A stretch of 64,000 bases of DNA from positions 558,001 through 622,000 of the forward strand of contig CACNLV010000001.1 of NCBI GenBank assembly GCA_902621345.1, in the 5' to 3' direction. Shown here piece by piece: positions 54,240-63,046 of the stretch. Origin of the DNA: an uncultured Pelagibacteraceae bacterium. GTDB lineage: Bacteria; Pseudomonadota; Alphaproteobacteria; Pelagibacterales; Pelagibacteraceae. Numbering within the stretch: position 1 is the stretch's first letter; each line of letters starts with the position of its first letter. The notes below the pieces were generated by a model. That model was given only the letters and a program-made list of their open reading frames with translations. It searched no databases and had not been told where the DNA came from. A program made the translations under genes and the position numbers.

Positions 54240-55142
54240 TTAATTAAAGTATTTTAAAGCAAAGAATACTACTATTGGCACAGTTATAAATGACATCAAT
54301 GTCGAAACAACAATAGTACTAGCAACACTATCAACAATCTTTTTAGGAGAATATATAGAAGCAACAAGGTAATTAAGAACTGCACTTGGCATAGAACATT
54401 GAATTAATAAAACACCGGCTGCAAATCCCTCTAAATTAAAATATAAAATCAAAAAGTATCCAATTATAGGACCAATGATTACTCGTCCTATAGAAGAAAA
54501 TATTGCTTTATTAAGTGAGAAGACCTTTAGTCTTGTTAGAGCAATTCCTAAAGACATTAAAATTAGAAATATTGTAGCATACATTAATAGAAAAGTGGTA
54601 TTTTCAACAAATCCTGGAAGTTCTAAGTCGTAATAAAGCAAAAAAACTGAAATTATTATTGAGTAAAATGGAGGGCTTTTAAGTATAACATCCAAACTAA
54701 ATTTTCTATCAGCAAGAAATACACCTAGGGTAAAATGGCATAAAATAATTAAAGCAGATATTGCGGCTGAAACTCCAAGTCCTTGTGAACCATAAGCAAA
54801 CAAACATATAGGCAAGCCCATATTTCCAGTATTTGGCATTGTTAGTGGAGGTAATTCTCTTATAATATCTTTAGTGTTTAAGAGAAATAGTATTATAACT
54901 CCAGTAATCATAAAACCAATAATAGCTAACGCGTAATACCAAAAATAATTTAAAAAAATATTGAAAGAGATATTAACTGGATTTAACGCATAAATAATCA
55001 TTGCTGGGGTTCCAACATTAGCAGCAAAATTAGTAATAAAAGTTGTATCTATTTTAGGATTTTTTTTACCTAAGTAATATCCAATACCAACTACAAAAAA
55101 TACTGGAAATAAAACCTCAAAAAGTTTTGTATAAATATCCAT
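54240..55142 (-). CDS. AEC-family transporter (auxin efflux carrier type)
   Basis: A 300-residue membrane protein with ten predicted helices. The conserved PNTGNMGLPICLFAYG near residues 104-119 and QCSMPSAVLNYLVA near 250 match the two unwound motifs of the AEC fold. Bacterial members carry small organic acids such as malate; the substrate here is unknown. Its ATG shares one base with the hom stop (TAATG), so it is coupled to homoserine dehydrogenase and an amino-acid-linked solute is conceivable. Confidence 0.82.
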   Translation of the reverse strand: MDIYTKLFEVLFPVFFVVGIGYYLGKKNPKIDTTFITNFAANVGTPAMIIYALNPVNISFNIFLNYFWYYALAIIGFMITGVIILFLLNTKDIIRELPPLTMPNTGNMGLPICLFAYGSQGLGVSAAISALIILCHFTLGVFLADRKFSLDVILKSPPFYSIIISVFLLYYDLELPGFVENTTFLLMYATIFLILMSLGIALTRLKVFSLNKAIFSSIGRVIIGPIIGYFLILYFNLEGFAAGVLLIQCSMPSAVLNYLVASIYSPKKIVDSVASTIVVSTLMSFITVPIVVFFALKYFN

Positions 55143-56434
55143 TAATTATATAATCGAATTAATGTTGGAGATTTAAGAATATTCTTGTTTTTTCTAAATA
55201 TAGATAAGCAATTACTAGCATTCTTCTCAGAAGTTTTATGGGTAATGATGACTATTGTCGCCTTCTTGTTTTTTTTATCTGGTGTCTGGATTATTCTTTT
55301 TACAGAAATTTTATATTTAGATAATCTGTTTGTTATAAGAGAAAGAACCCCTTGTTTGTCATTCACCTCAAATCTAAGATACAAAGAATTAGTATAATTA
55401 TCATTATTAAATGATTTAAGATATTTTCTTTTTTTTGAGGATAAACCAAATGGATACTTAATATTTCCTCTCAAAATTGACAATAAATCAGACAATAGAG
55501 AAGATGAGGTTGGACCCGGGCCAGCACCCTCGCCTTGCAGGACACTCTCACCTATTGGTTTACCCTCTATAATAACAGCATTCATAACCCCATTAACATT
55601 TCCAATATAAGTATTTTTACTTACTAAGCATGGATGCACAGTTTCAAATAATCTATGATTGATTACTTCAGAAATACCAAGAAGTTTAACTCTTAATCCT
55701 AATTGACCTGCAATTTTAATGTCTTTTAAATCAATATTTTCAATACCTTGCATTATACATTTATGTTTAGAAATTTTTGTATTAAACGAGAGAGCAGATA
55801 AAATTCTTACTTTCGCAAATGCATCAAATCCATTCAGATCAAGTTTTGGGTTTCCTGGCTCTGCATAGCCAAGTTGTTGTGCTTTTTGTAAAACTTTATT
55901 AAAGTTTTCGTTACTATTTTCCATTTCAGATAAGATATAGTTGGTTGTTCCATTCAAAATTCCGTAGACTTTATCGATTTTATTTGTTGCTAAACCTTCC
56001 TTAATCGTTCTTAAGATAGGGATCCCTCCCGCAACAGAGGCTTCAAATTCTAAGTTTACATTATTTTTTTCAGCAAGTTTTGCTAAACGATCCCCATGTT
56101 TTGCAATTAAAGCTTTGTTAGGTGTTATGACATGTATTTTATTTTTAAGAGCAGTTTCGACTATCTTTTTTGAAATACCGTCAGATTGACCTATGCATTC
56201 AAATAGTACATCTATTTTTTTATCTCTAAAAATTTGAAGTGGTTTTTTAAAAAATATATTTTTTTGAATTTGAAATCTTCTTTTTTTGTTCCTATTTTTT
56301 GCTGATATAGCAACGATATTAATTTTTTTTCCAGTTTTTCTCTCAATTTCTTTTTTTTTTGATCTCAACTCATTGTAAAGGTAAATACCTATTTGTCCTA
56401 AGCCAATTATTGCAATATTTACTAAATTTTTCAT
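55142..56434 (-). CDS. hom: Homoserine dehydrogenase
   Basis: A 430-residue enzyme that reduces aspartate semialdehyde to homoserine, the branch to threonine and methionine. The N-terminal NAD(P) fold starts with IAIIGLGQIGIYLYNEL. The catalytic domain has EASVAGGIPILRTIKEGLA near residue 130 and ILNGTTNYILSEM, with the catalytic Lys in DLNGFDAFAKVRIL. A C-terminal ACT domain (about 350-430: YLRFEVNDKQGVLSLI) gives probable feedback control. It overlaps the lipoprotein gene upstream by four bases. Homoserine made here could feed MetY, encoded at 58700. Confidence 0.93.
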   Translation of the reverse strand: MKNLVNIAIIGLGQIGIYLYNELRSKKKEIERKTGKKINIVAISAKNRNKKRRFQIQKNIFFKKPLQIFRDKKIDVLFECIGQSDGISKKIVETALKNKIHVITPNKALIAKHGDRLAKLAEKNNVNLEFEASVAGGIPILRTIKEGLATNKIDKVYGILNGTTNYILSEMENSNENFNKVLQKAQQLGYAEPGNPKLDLNGFDAFAKVRILSALSFNTKISKHKCIMQGIENIDLKDIKIAGQLGLRVKLLGISEVINHRLFETVHPCLVSKNTYIGNVNGVMNAVIIEGKPIGESVLQGEGAGPGPTSSSLLSDLLSILRGNIKYPFGLSSKKRKYLKSFNNDNYTNSLYLRFEVNDKQGVLSLITNRLSKYKISVKRIIQTPDKKNKKATIVIITHKTSEKNASNCLSIFRKNKNILKSPTLIRLYN

Positions 56435-56658
56435 CTTGCTATATCAGGATATTTACTTTTTTTAATGTATTCATCTATATAAATCTTGTACTCATCTAGA
56501 GACATTAATGTAATATCTTTTGATTTTTTAATTATTTTAGCCAATTTTTTTTGTTCTTTAACTTTTTTTTTGTTGTGTTCATTCCAATAAGCAGAATCAT
56601 TACTAAAAGAACATGATGAGAAGATTATTAAAATTAAAATTAGATTTATTTTTCTCAT
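56431..56658 (-). CDS. Small predicted lipoprotein
   Basis: A 75-residue protein with MRKIN, a hydrophobic core, and a lipobox IFSSC ending at Cys16, followed by a short charged body (YWNEHNKKKVKEQ, then LDEYKIYIDEYIKKSKYPDI). It should be lipid-anchored in the periplasm. No family is recognised. It overlaps argC by four bases upstream and hom by four bases downstream, so it is firmly inside the operon despite having no apparent link to amino-acid synthesis. Confidence 0.7.
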   Translation of the reverse strand: MRKINLILILIIFSSCSFSNDSAYWNEHNKKKVKEQKKLAKIIKKSKDITLMSLDEYKIYIDEYIKKSKYPDIAR

Positions 56659-57677
56659 ATAAGTCCAGTTTTTAAAGGAAATCCAAACTTTAAATTCATG
56701 TTTTGTATACCTTGACCAGATCCACCCTTGATAAGATTATCTATTGTTGAAAGAATAATTAACTTATTTTTATTTTTCGTCTTACATACTGATATAAGAC
56801 ATTTGTTAGTATTTATTACATCATTAGTACTTATTAAAGCATCATTTTTTAGAATTTTGATAAAAATATCGTTCTTATAATAATTTGCTAAAACTTTTTT
56901 GATTTTGTTTTGAGAAACATTTTTGTTGACCTCTACATAAATTGTACTCAAAATTCCTCTAAACATTGGTGTTAGATGTGGAGTGAAATTAAATTCAATT
57001 TTTTTGTTTGAATATTCTTTTAAAGTTTGCTCTATTTCTGAATTGTGTCTGTGGAACCCAACTCCATAAGCACTAATTGACTCATATAAATTTTGATCTT
57101 TATATTTTTTGTGAACTCCTCTACCTGCGCCTGAATATCCTGATTTAGAGTCAATAATAATGTTATTTAAACGAATCATTTTTTTCTGAACTAATGGAAT
57201 TAAAGGTAATAGAATCGAGGTTGGGTAACATCCAGGACAAGCAATTATATTAAATTTTTTAACTTCTTGTTTTGAAATTTCTGGTATTGAATAAATACTT
57301 TTTTTAATATTCTTAGTTGATTTGTGTTTCTGTTTATACCATTTAAAATAATCAGATGCCTTTTTTAATCTAAAATCGGCAGCTAAATCAATTAACACAT
57401 TATTCTTTTTTAAATAATTTGAAATTTTTTGCGCTTCACCATTGGGAAGTGCTGTAAAAATTATGTCAATTTCATTAAGATATTTTTTATCAAATTTTAC
57501 AATTTTTGGTAATTTTTTATTACTTAAAGATTTATCAAAATATGAAATCTTTTTTCCAACAGAAGAATTTCCACAAAGATATTTAATTTTTACATATCTA
57601 TGTTTGACTAACAATTTAATTAATTGAATACCGATATATCCAGTTGATCCAGAAATTAATACATTAAGCTTAGGCAT
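56655..57677 (-). CDS. argC: N-acetyl-gamma-glutamyl-phosphate reductase
   Basis: A 340-residue dehydrogenase of arginine synthesis. The NADP fold begins with VLISGSTGYIGIQLIKLL, and the catalytic Cys is in IACPGCYPTSILLPL near residue 148. SGYSGAGRG and HRHNSEIEQTL near 190-215 are diagnostic of the long type. It follows rpsI by 33 bases; the rplM-rpsI-argC order is typical of alphaproteobacteria. Confidence 0.93.
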   Translation of the reverse strand: MPKLNVLISGSTGYIGIQLIKLLVKHRYVKIKYLCGNSSVGKKISYFDKSLSNKKLPKIVKFDKKYLNEIDIIFTALPNGEAQKISNYLKKNNVLIDLAADFRLKKASDYFKWYKQKHKSTKNIKKSIYSIPEISKQEVKKFNIIACPGCYPTSILLPLIPLVQKKMIRLNNIIIDSKSGYSGAGRGVHKKYKDQNLYESISAYGVGFHRHNSEIEQTLKEYSNKKIEFNFTPHLTPMFRGILSTIYVEVNKNVSQNKIKKVLANYYKNDIFIKILKNDALISTNDVINTNKCLISVCKTKNKNKLIILSTIDNLIKGGSGQGIQNMNLKFGFPLKTGLI

Positions 57678-57710
57678 TTTTTATTATAACAGTTAATTAT
57701 TAAAAGAAAA

Positions 57711-58148
57711 TTATCTTTTAGAAAACTGGAAACTTCTTCTCGCTTTTTTTCTTCCAGGTTTTTTTCTTTCAACAGCACGAGAATCGCGAGTGGTTAATTT
57801 TTCAGTTCTAAGTGATGTTTTAAAATTTTCATCAAATAAAACTAAAGCTTTTGAAATTCCATGAACCATTGCTCCAGCTTGACCCGTTGGTCCCCCACCC
57901 TTTACATTACATCTAACGTCAAAATCAGTGGGTTGTTTAATCAATTCAAAGGGTTTTGTTATTTGCATTTTATGATTATCACTTGAAAAATATTCGCTAT
58001 AAAGTTTTCCATTAACATAAATTTTACCAGAACCTTTTTTAAGCCAAACTTTTGCAATTGAAGTTTTTCTTCTACCAGTGGCATATTTGCTATCTTTAAA
58101 ATCTAATTTTAATTTTATTTTTTTTTGATTTTGTTGAGCACTTTCCAT
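57711..58148 (-). CDS. rpsI: 30S ribosomal protein S9
   Basis: A 145-residue ribosomal protein with ATGRRKTSIAKVWLKKGSGK near residue 23, GGGPTGQAGAMVHGISKAL near 86, and the C-terminal RDSRAVERKKPGRKKARRSFQFSKR tail, whose last Lys-Arg contacts P-site tRNA. A charged N-terminal extension precedes the core. It starts one base after the rplM stop and completes the conserved rplM-rpsI pair. Confidence 0.96.
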   Translation of the reverse strand: MESAQQNQKKIKLKLDFKDSKYATGRRKTSIAKVWLKKGSGKIYVNGKLYSEYFSSDNHKMQITKPFELIKQPTDFDVRCNVKGGGPTGQAGAMVHGISKALVLFDENFKTSLRTEKLTTRDSRAVERKKPGRKKARRSFQFSKR

Positions 58149-58149
58149 A

Positions 58150-58608
58150 TTAATTTCTTACAATATTCTTATTATTAAGTTTATTTAGTTCTATGACTTT
58201 AGGATTTTGAGCACTATGTGGATGGCTCTCACCACTGTAAATTTTTAACTTGGAAAGCTGCTCTCTACCTAATACTCCAGTAGGTAGCATTCTTTTTACA
58301 GCTAATCTTAAAATTTCACCTGGTTTTTTTTCTTTAAGTCTTTCAGGGGTAGTTTCTTTGATACCTCCGGGATGACCGGTGTGTTTATAGTATTTTTTAT
58401 TTTGAAACTTTTTTCCTGTGAATTTAATTTGCTCAATATTTTTTACAACAACAAAGTCGCCACTATTCATATGTGGTGTGTAAGTTGTTTTATTTTTGCC
58501 TCTTATAATTTTGGATATTACTGTTGCAAGTCTACCTACCACTGCGTTAGTTGCATCAATCTCATACCATGATGGTGATAATTGCTCTTTTTTGATAAAT
58601 TTAGTCAT
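58150..58608 (-). CDS. rplM: 50S ribosomal protein L13
   Basis: A 152-residue ribosomal protein, counted from the ATG at 58608. An upstream ATG would add 13 non-conserved residues, while the family starts close to WYEIDATNAVVGRLAT. GDFVVVKNIEQIKFTGKK, the YYKHTGHPGG motif, and MLPTGVLGREQLSKLKIY are all present. It is the first gene of a minus-strand operon that continues to argC and hom. The promoter must lie in the 91 bases shared with metY. Confidence 0.96.
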   Translation of the reverse strand: MTKFIKKEQLSPSWYEIDATNAVVGRLATVISKIIRGKNKTTYTPHMNSGDFVVVKNIEQIKFTGKKFQNKKYYKHTGHPGGIKETTPERLKEKKPGEILRLAVKRMLPTGVLGREQLSKLKIYSGESHPHSAQNPKVIELNKLNNKNIVRN

Positions 58609-58699
58609 GATTGGCCGGATTAATACTGATAAATGTGATATTGTCAATTTATATTAATATTGATAGTTAGTTATTAATATTTAAAATCAAGGAAAATTT

Positions 58700-60034
58700 A
58701 TGACTGATAAAAAAAAGAAAAGTACAGATCCTAAAACTTATAAATTTGATACATTAAGTCTTCATGCAGGCTATCAGCCTCACAAAAATGCTGGTTCGAG
58801 ACAAGTGCCAATTTATCAAACTACATCATATTTATTTGATGATGTTGATCATGCTGCTGCACTTTTTAATTTAGAAAGAGGTGGTCATATCTATAGCAGA
58901 ATTTCTAATCCCACAGTTGCTGTCTTAGAAGAAAGAGTAGCAGCCCTAGAAGGAGGTACAGCAGCCTTGGCAACTTCATCTGGTATGAGTGCAATTTTTT
59001 TAACGATAATGACTTTATGTGAAGCTGGAGACCATTTAGTAGTTTCGTCTCAGCTTTATGGTGGTACTGTAAACTTATTTAGGCTTACTTTACCAAAATT
59101 TGGAGTTAAATGTACATTTGTAAAGCCTAGAGATACTGAAGGTTTTAAAAAAGCAATTCAAAAAAATACTAAAGGTATTTTTGGTGAGATTGTTGGAAAT
59201 CCTGGAAACGAAATTATGAATATGCCTGAAATAGCTAAGATTGCTCATGATGCCGGAGTTCCATTGATTATAGATGCAACTTATCAGACACCGTATCTTT
59301 GCAAACCAATTAATCATGGTGCTGATATAGTAGTTCATTCACTTACTAAATGGATGGCAGGTCACGGTTCATCAATGGCTGGAATTTTAGTAGAAGGTGG
59401 AAAATTTGATTGGATGCAAAATGAAAAATTTCCAACTATGACTAAACCTTATGAAGGTTACCATGGACTTTCATTTGCTGAAGAGTTTGGCCCTACAGCT
59501 TTTACAATGAAAGCAAGAGCTGAAGGTATGAGAGATTTTGGACCATGTTTGAGTCCACAGAATGCTTGGAATGTTTTGCAAGGTATAGAAACTTTATCTG
59601 TTAGAATGCAAAAGCATTGTTCTAATGCAGAAAAAATGGTCGAATATTTATTAAACCATGAAAGTGTCGCTTGGGTTTCTCATCCAAGTGTTCCTGATCA
59701 TCCCGACCATCATTTAGCTAAGAAACTTTTACCACATGGCAAGGGTTCTATGATAGCTTTTGGTATAAAAGGTGGTAAAGAAGCTGGAGAGGCATTTATA
59801 AATAACGTTAAACTTGCTTCTCATCTTGCAAATGTTGGGGATACTAGAACCTTGGTAATTCATCCAGCATCTTCTACACACTCACAAATGGATGAAGCTA
59901 CCTTAAAATTTGCTGGATTATCTCAAGATATGATTAGATTGTCTGTGGGGATAGAGGATTTTGATGATATTAGAAATGACTTTGAGACAGGTTTTAGAGC
60001 CGCAAGACGACCAAGACTTGTTTCCAATCAATGA
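58700..60034 (+). CDS. metY: O-acetylhomoserine sulfhydrylase-type PLP enzyme
   Basis: A 444-residue enzyme of the Cys/Met-metabolism PLP family. The PLP Lys is in VVHSLTKWMAGHGSS near residue 217; YSRISNPTVAVLEERVAALEGG (45-70 region) and LATSSGMSAIFLTI form the cofactor and substrate sites. The length and the VGDTRTLVIHPASSTH motif favour O-acetylhomoserine (thiol)-lyase, which makes homocysteine from acetylhomoserine and sulfide or methanethiol. AAGGA at 58689-58693 gives a good ribosome site. The metX acetyltransferase gene is not in the window. It is coupled to the downstream hydrolase by ATGA. Confidence 0.9.
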   Translation: MTDKKKKSTDPKTYKFDTLSLHAGYQPHKNAGSRQVPIYQTTSYLFDDVDHAAALFNLERGGHIYSRISNPTVAVLEERVAALEGGTAALATSSGMSAIFLTIMTLCEAGDHLVVSSQLYGGTVNLFRLTLPKFGVKCTFVKPRDTEGFKKAIQKNTKGIFGEIVGNPGNEIMNMPEIAKIAHDAGVPLIIDATYQTPYLCKPINHGADIVVHSLTKWMAGHGSSMAGILVEGGKFDWMQNEKFPTMTKPYEGYHGLSFAEEFGPTAFTMKARAEGMRDFGPCLSPQNAWNVLQGIETLSVRMQKHCSNAEKMVEYLLNHESVAWVSHPSVPDHPDHHLAKKLLPHGKGSMIAFGIKGGKEAGEAFINNVKLASHLANVGDTRTLVIHPASSTHSQMDEATLKFAGLSQDMIRLSVGIEDFDDIRNDFETGFRAARRPRLVSNQ

Positions 60035-60849
60035 AATTTAAAGTTAATGGTGTAGAAGTTTTTGCTTCTACAGGTGGACGAACTTTCGACAAAAAAAAAC
60101 CACTGATAATTTTTGTTCATGGTAGTGGATTAACACATATGACTTGGGTACTCCAAACTAGGTATTTTGCTTTCCATGGTTATAGTGTTTTAGCTTTAGA
60201 TATGCCTGGACATGGTCTTTCAGGAGGTGAAAGTTTGAAAACAATAGAGGATATGGCTGATTGGATTAGTGATGTTATAGATGCAGTAGGTTATAAAGAG
60301 GCATCTCTAGTTGGTCATTCTCAAGGATGTTTGGTTATTTTAGAATGTGCATTTAGGTTTCCAAAGAAAATAAAAACACTAAGTTTAATGGGTGGTGCTG
60401 GAGCCATTCCTATGAATCCAGAATTATTGTCTCTAGCAGAAAATAATGATCCAAAAGCTGTTGATTTGATGATGGACTGGGCACATGGTCCAGCTGGACA
60501 CTTTGGTGGACACCCAGTTCCAGGTTTATATCACATCAATACAGGTGGAATGCTAGCTAAGTCCAGAACAATCAAAAATACATTAGGAATAGATTTTAGA
60601 GCTTGTGATAATTACAAGAATGGTTTTAAAGCTGCCAAAGAAATAAAGATCCCTACTTTATCTATATTAGCAAATGGAGACAAGATGTGTCCTATAAAGG
60701 AGGGAAAAAAATTAGCAGATTTGATAGATGGAAGTGAAATTGAAATAATTGACAATTGTGGACACATGATGCTCTTAGAAGAAGCTGATAAAGTCTTAAA
60801 TGTGCTAAAAAAATTTATTCTTACTTATTTTCCTATAAAAAAAAATTAA
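60031..60849 (+). CDS. Alpha/beta hydrolase, coupled to metY
   Basis: A 272-residue alpha/beta-fold hydrolase. The oxyanion region is FVHGSGLTHMTW, the nucleophile Ser lies in LVGHSQGCLV near residue 97, the acid is probably the Asp of LANGDKMCP near 213, and the His is in DNCGHMMLL near 245. The triad is therefore complete. The start overlaps the metY stop by four bases, so a role with sulfur amino-acid metabolism is suggested. It lacks the typical pattern of homoserine acetyltransferase MetX. Substrate unknown. Confidence 0.8.
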   Translation: MKFKVNGVEVFASTGGRTFDKKKPLIIFVHGSGLTHMTWVLQTRYFAFHGYSVLALDMPGHGLSGGESLKTIEDMADWISDVIDAVGYKEASLVGHSQGCLVILECAFRFPKKIKTLSLMGGAGAIPMNPELLSLAENNDPKAVDLMMDWAHGPAGHFGGHPVPGLYHINTGGMLAKSRTIKNTLGIDFRACDNYKNGFKAAKEIKIPTLSILANGDKMCPIKEGKKLADLIDGSEIEIIDNCGHMMLLEEADKVLNVLKKFILTYFPIKKN

Positions 60850-61858
60850 TTCTTTTATTTAGATATAAAAAATACACTGATGCACTAACAAGAAATATAG
60901 AACTCAATTGATGCATTGATGCTAAAACTATCTGAGCTCCGTTTATTAAAGTGATTATTCCAAGAATGACTTGAATAAGTAAGAAAAAGCCAACTAAATT
61001 AATCGCAAAAAAACAATTTTTTATTCGATATTTATAAATTTTGAATAAAATCCAAAAATAATAAAAAAGTATTACATATGCTAAATTTCTATGAAGAAAT
61101 TGAACTAATGATGCATCACTAAATGCAGATAAATTGAATAGATTTACCAATTTATTATCATCTGGAAAGTAAGTGTTGCCCATCATGGGCCATGAATTAT
61201 AGATTAAACCAGCGTCCATACCTGAAACAAAAGCGCCAATAACTATTTGCAAAAAAACTAGAAATAAAAAGACTATAGGAAAAAAAACATTTAATTGTGA
61301 TTGATCTTTTATATCAAAATTCAATTTAAAGTAATTCCATAAAATTAAAGATAAAATTAAAAAAGCTATTAATAGATGAATTGATAGTCGAAAATGACTT
61401 ACGTCTAATCTATCAACTAACCCGCTTGAAACCATATACCAGCCTATGAAACCTTGAAAACATATAAGGAAAAAAATTGAATAAAGATTTAATAATTTTG
61501 TTAACTTAATTTTAAAAGAAAAATATATTAAAGGTATTAAAAATCCTAAACCAATTAGTCTTCCTAAAAAACGATGTGCCCACTCCCACCAAAAAATAAC
61601 TTTAAATTCACTCATGGTCATAGAATAATTCTGCATTTTATATTCTGGTATCTTTTTATACTCTTCAAAATAATTTAACCATATAGCATCACTTAGAGGA
61701 GGTAATGTTCCAGAAAATAATTCCCATTTTGTTATTGAGAGACCAGAATCGGTTAGCCTTGTTAGACCACCTACTACAATCATAAAAGCTATCAAAAAAA
61801 ACATTAACATTAACCATAATGATATGTATTTTTTTAATAAATTATTCTCTATATACAT
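60833..61858 (-). CDS. ctaA: Haem A synthase (CtaA/COX15)
   Basis: A 341-residue membrane protein with eight predicted helices that oxidises haem O to haem A for cytochrome oxidase. The alphaproteobacterial/COX15 type is shown by VGGLTRLTDSGLSITKWELFSG near residues 29-50, FWWEWAHRFLGRLIGLGF near 89, and the second-half His motifs (VQFLHRNLAYVILF, SMHQLSSIFLV). The 3' end overlaps the convergent hydrolase by 17 bases. It is divergent from the chorismate mutase gene. Confidence 0.92.
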   Translation of the reverse strand: MYIENNLLKKYISLWLMLMFFLIAFMIVVGGLTRLTDSGLSITKWELFSGTLPPLSDAIWLNYFEEYKKIPEYKMQNYSMTMSEFKVIFWWEWAHRFLGRLIGLGFLIPLIYFSFKIKLTKLLNLYSIFFLICFQGFIGWYMVSSGLVDRLDVSHFRLSIHLLIAFLILSLILWNYFKLNFDIKDQSQLNVFFPIVFLFLVFLQIVIGAFVSGMDAGLIYNSWPMMGNTYFPDDNKLVNLFNLSAFSDASLVQFLHRNLAYVILFYYFWILFKIYKYRIKNCFFAINLVGFFLLIQVILGIITLINGAQIVLASMHQLSSIFLVSASVYFLYLNKRINFFL

Positions 61859-61901
61859 ATAATGATAAATATAATAATTATTAACAAATCCAATTTAATA
61901 A

Positions 61902-62192
61902 ATGTCGCCTTTAAAAATAAAAAAACTAAGTAAAATAAGATCTGAATTAGATAAACTTGATAATTTACTAATAAAGCTAATTAAAAAAAGAACATTTTTA
62001 GTTAAAAAAGTGCTTTCGTTGAAAGAAAAAAAAAGTCAAATAATTGATAAAAAAAGAATCAAAGAAATTTTGTTAAATATAAAGAAAAAATCTCTGAAAA
62101 ATAATATTGATCCAAAGATTACAAATAAGATTTGGAAAAATATGATTTATGCATATATCGATTACGAAAAGAGAAACTTCAAAAAAAAATAA
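61902..62192 (+). CDS. Chorismate mutase, AroQ type, single domain
   Basis: A 96-residue all-helical protein with the AroQ pattern: KIRSELDKLDNLLIKLIKKR (Arg and Asp at the start of helix 1), then VKKVLSLKEKKSQI with the Lys near residue 45, and DKKRIKEILLNI. It would convert chorismate to prephenate for Phe and Tyr synthesis. No prephenate dehydratase or dehydrogenase domain is fused. The sequence is very Lys-rich. The only plus-strand gene between ctaA and rpmG. Confidence 0.8.
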   Translation: MSPLKIKKLSKIRSELDKLDNLLIKLIKKRTFLVKKVLSLKEKKSQIIDKKRIKEILLNIKKKSLKNNIDPKITNKIWKNMIYAYIDYEKRNFKKK

Positions 62193-62384
62193 TTATTTAC
62201 TGTGTGGTGGAAGTTTTTTTTCCACAAAAATTTCATGTTTTCTAGTAGCAGGGTTGTATTTTTTTGCTTTAAGTTTTACCTTAGCTTTTTCTCCACCTGC
62301 AGGTTTTTTAACATAATAAAAAAAAGAGCTGTCTGGTTTAGACTCAGGAACAAGTCTTACTTTAACATGAGTTTTTTTAGCCAT
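62193..62384 (-). CDS. rpmG: 50S ribosomal protein L33
   Basis: A 63-residue ribosomal protein starting MAKKTHVKVRLVPESKP, with FFYYVKKPAG and KKYNPATRKHEIFVEKKLP. It belongs to the form without zinc-binding cysteines. It starts one base after the merR stop and ends directly against the chorismate mutase stop on the other strand. Confidence 0.92.
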   Translation of the reverse strand: MAKKTHVKVRLVPESKPDSSFFYYVKKPAGGEKAKVKLKAKKYNPATRKHEIFVEKKLPPHSK

Positions 62385-62385
62385 A

Positions 62386-62757
62386 TTACTTATTATCTTT
62401 TAAATTTTTAATCATATTAGAAATTTTAGCTAATTTATTTCTAATATCGTAAGCTTTTATAGATTCATTTAAATTTTCGTCAAGTTTTAAAGTATCTAAA
62501 TTATTCAAAATTTTTTTTACACCTTTAATCGTCATCCCTTGATCTTTTAAAAGAAAATGAACTTTTCTGATTAAATCTATATTTTTTTTGTCATAATACC
62601 GTCTATTGCCATTCAAAATTTTGGGCTTAATTTGTTTAAATTCTTTTTCCCAATATCTTATTGTATGTGTTGGGGAAGCTTCGCCTCTATTAGATTTCAA
62701 GCCAATAATTTTGACTACCTCACCAATTGTCTTATAAGCGCTTTCATGTTTACTCAT
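62386..62757 (-). CDS. MerR-family transcriptional regulator
   Basis: A 123-residue protein with an N-terminal MerR-type winged helix: YKTIGEVVKIIGL near residue 7, then HTIRYWEKEFKQIKP near 31-45 and GNRRYYDKKNIDLIRKVHFLL, followed by the KDQGMTIKGVKKIL helix and a short coiled coil. No effector-binding domain is visible. A MerR gene after ihfA is a fixed arrangement in alphaproteobacteria, but its target genes are not clear. It overlaps ihfA by eight bases. Confidence 0.86.
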   Translation of the reverse strand: MSKHESAYKTIGEVVKIIGLKSNRGEASPTHTIRYWEKEFKQIKPKILNGNRRYYDKKNIDLIRKVHFLLKDQGMTIKGVKKILNNLDTLKLDENLNESIKAYDIRNKLAKISNMIKNLKDNK

Positions 62758-63046
62758 TTTTTGAATTTATAAATTCCTTAAATTCTTTAGAAGGTTTAAA
62801 CAAAACTACGTTTCTCTCAGAAATAATCTTGTCTTCCTTTGTTTTAGGATTTCTTCCAATTCTAGATTTCTTTGATCTAATAAAAAATGTACCAAATTTT
62901 GATAATTTTAATTTTTTTTCTTTCTTAAGATTTTGTGTAATAAGAGAGAAAAACTCATCTATTAAATGCTCTGATATTTGTTTAGAAAAACCTACTTGCA
63001 TGTAAATAATATTAACTAAATCTTTTTTAGTTAAATTTGTTCTCAT
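62750..63046 (-). CDS. ihfA: Integration host factor alpha subunit-like protein
   Basis: A 98-residue HU/IHF-family DNA-bending protein. LTKKDLVNIIYMQVGFSK at the N terminus and LSKFGTFFIRSKKSRIGRNPKTKEDK-type arms with RIGRNPKT near residues 58-65 are present. The RNPKT loop intercalates into DNA. IHF alpha is favoured over HU by the place between plsX and merR. Its ATG directly abuts the plsX stop. Confidence 0.88.
   Translation of the reverse strand: MRTNLTKKDLVNIIYMQVGFSKQISEHLIDEFFSLITQNLKKEKKLKLSKFGTFFIRSKKSRIGRNPKTKEDKIISERNVVLFKPSKEFKEFINSKNE

Noticed and set aside
58609..58699. SAM-type riboswitch before metY
   Set aside because: Such elements occur before methionine genes in this clade, but only 91 AT-rich bases shared with the rplM leader are available and I see no pseudoknot pattern.
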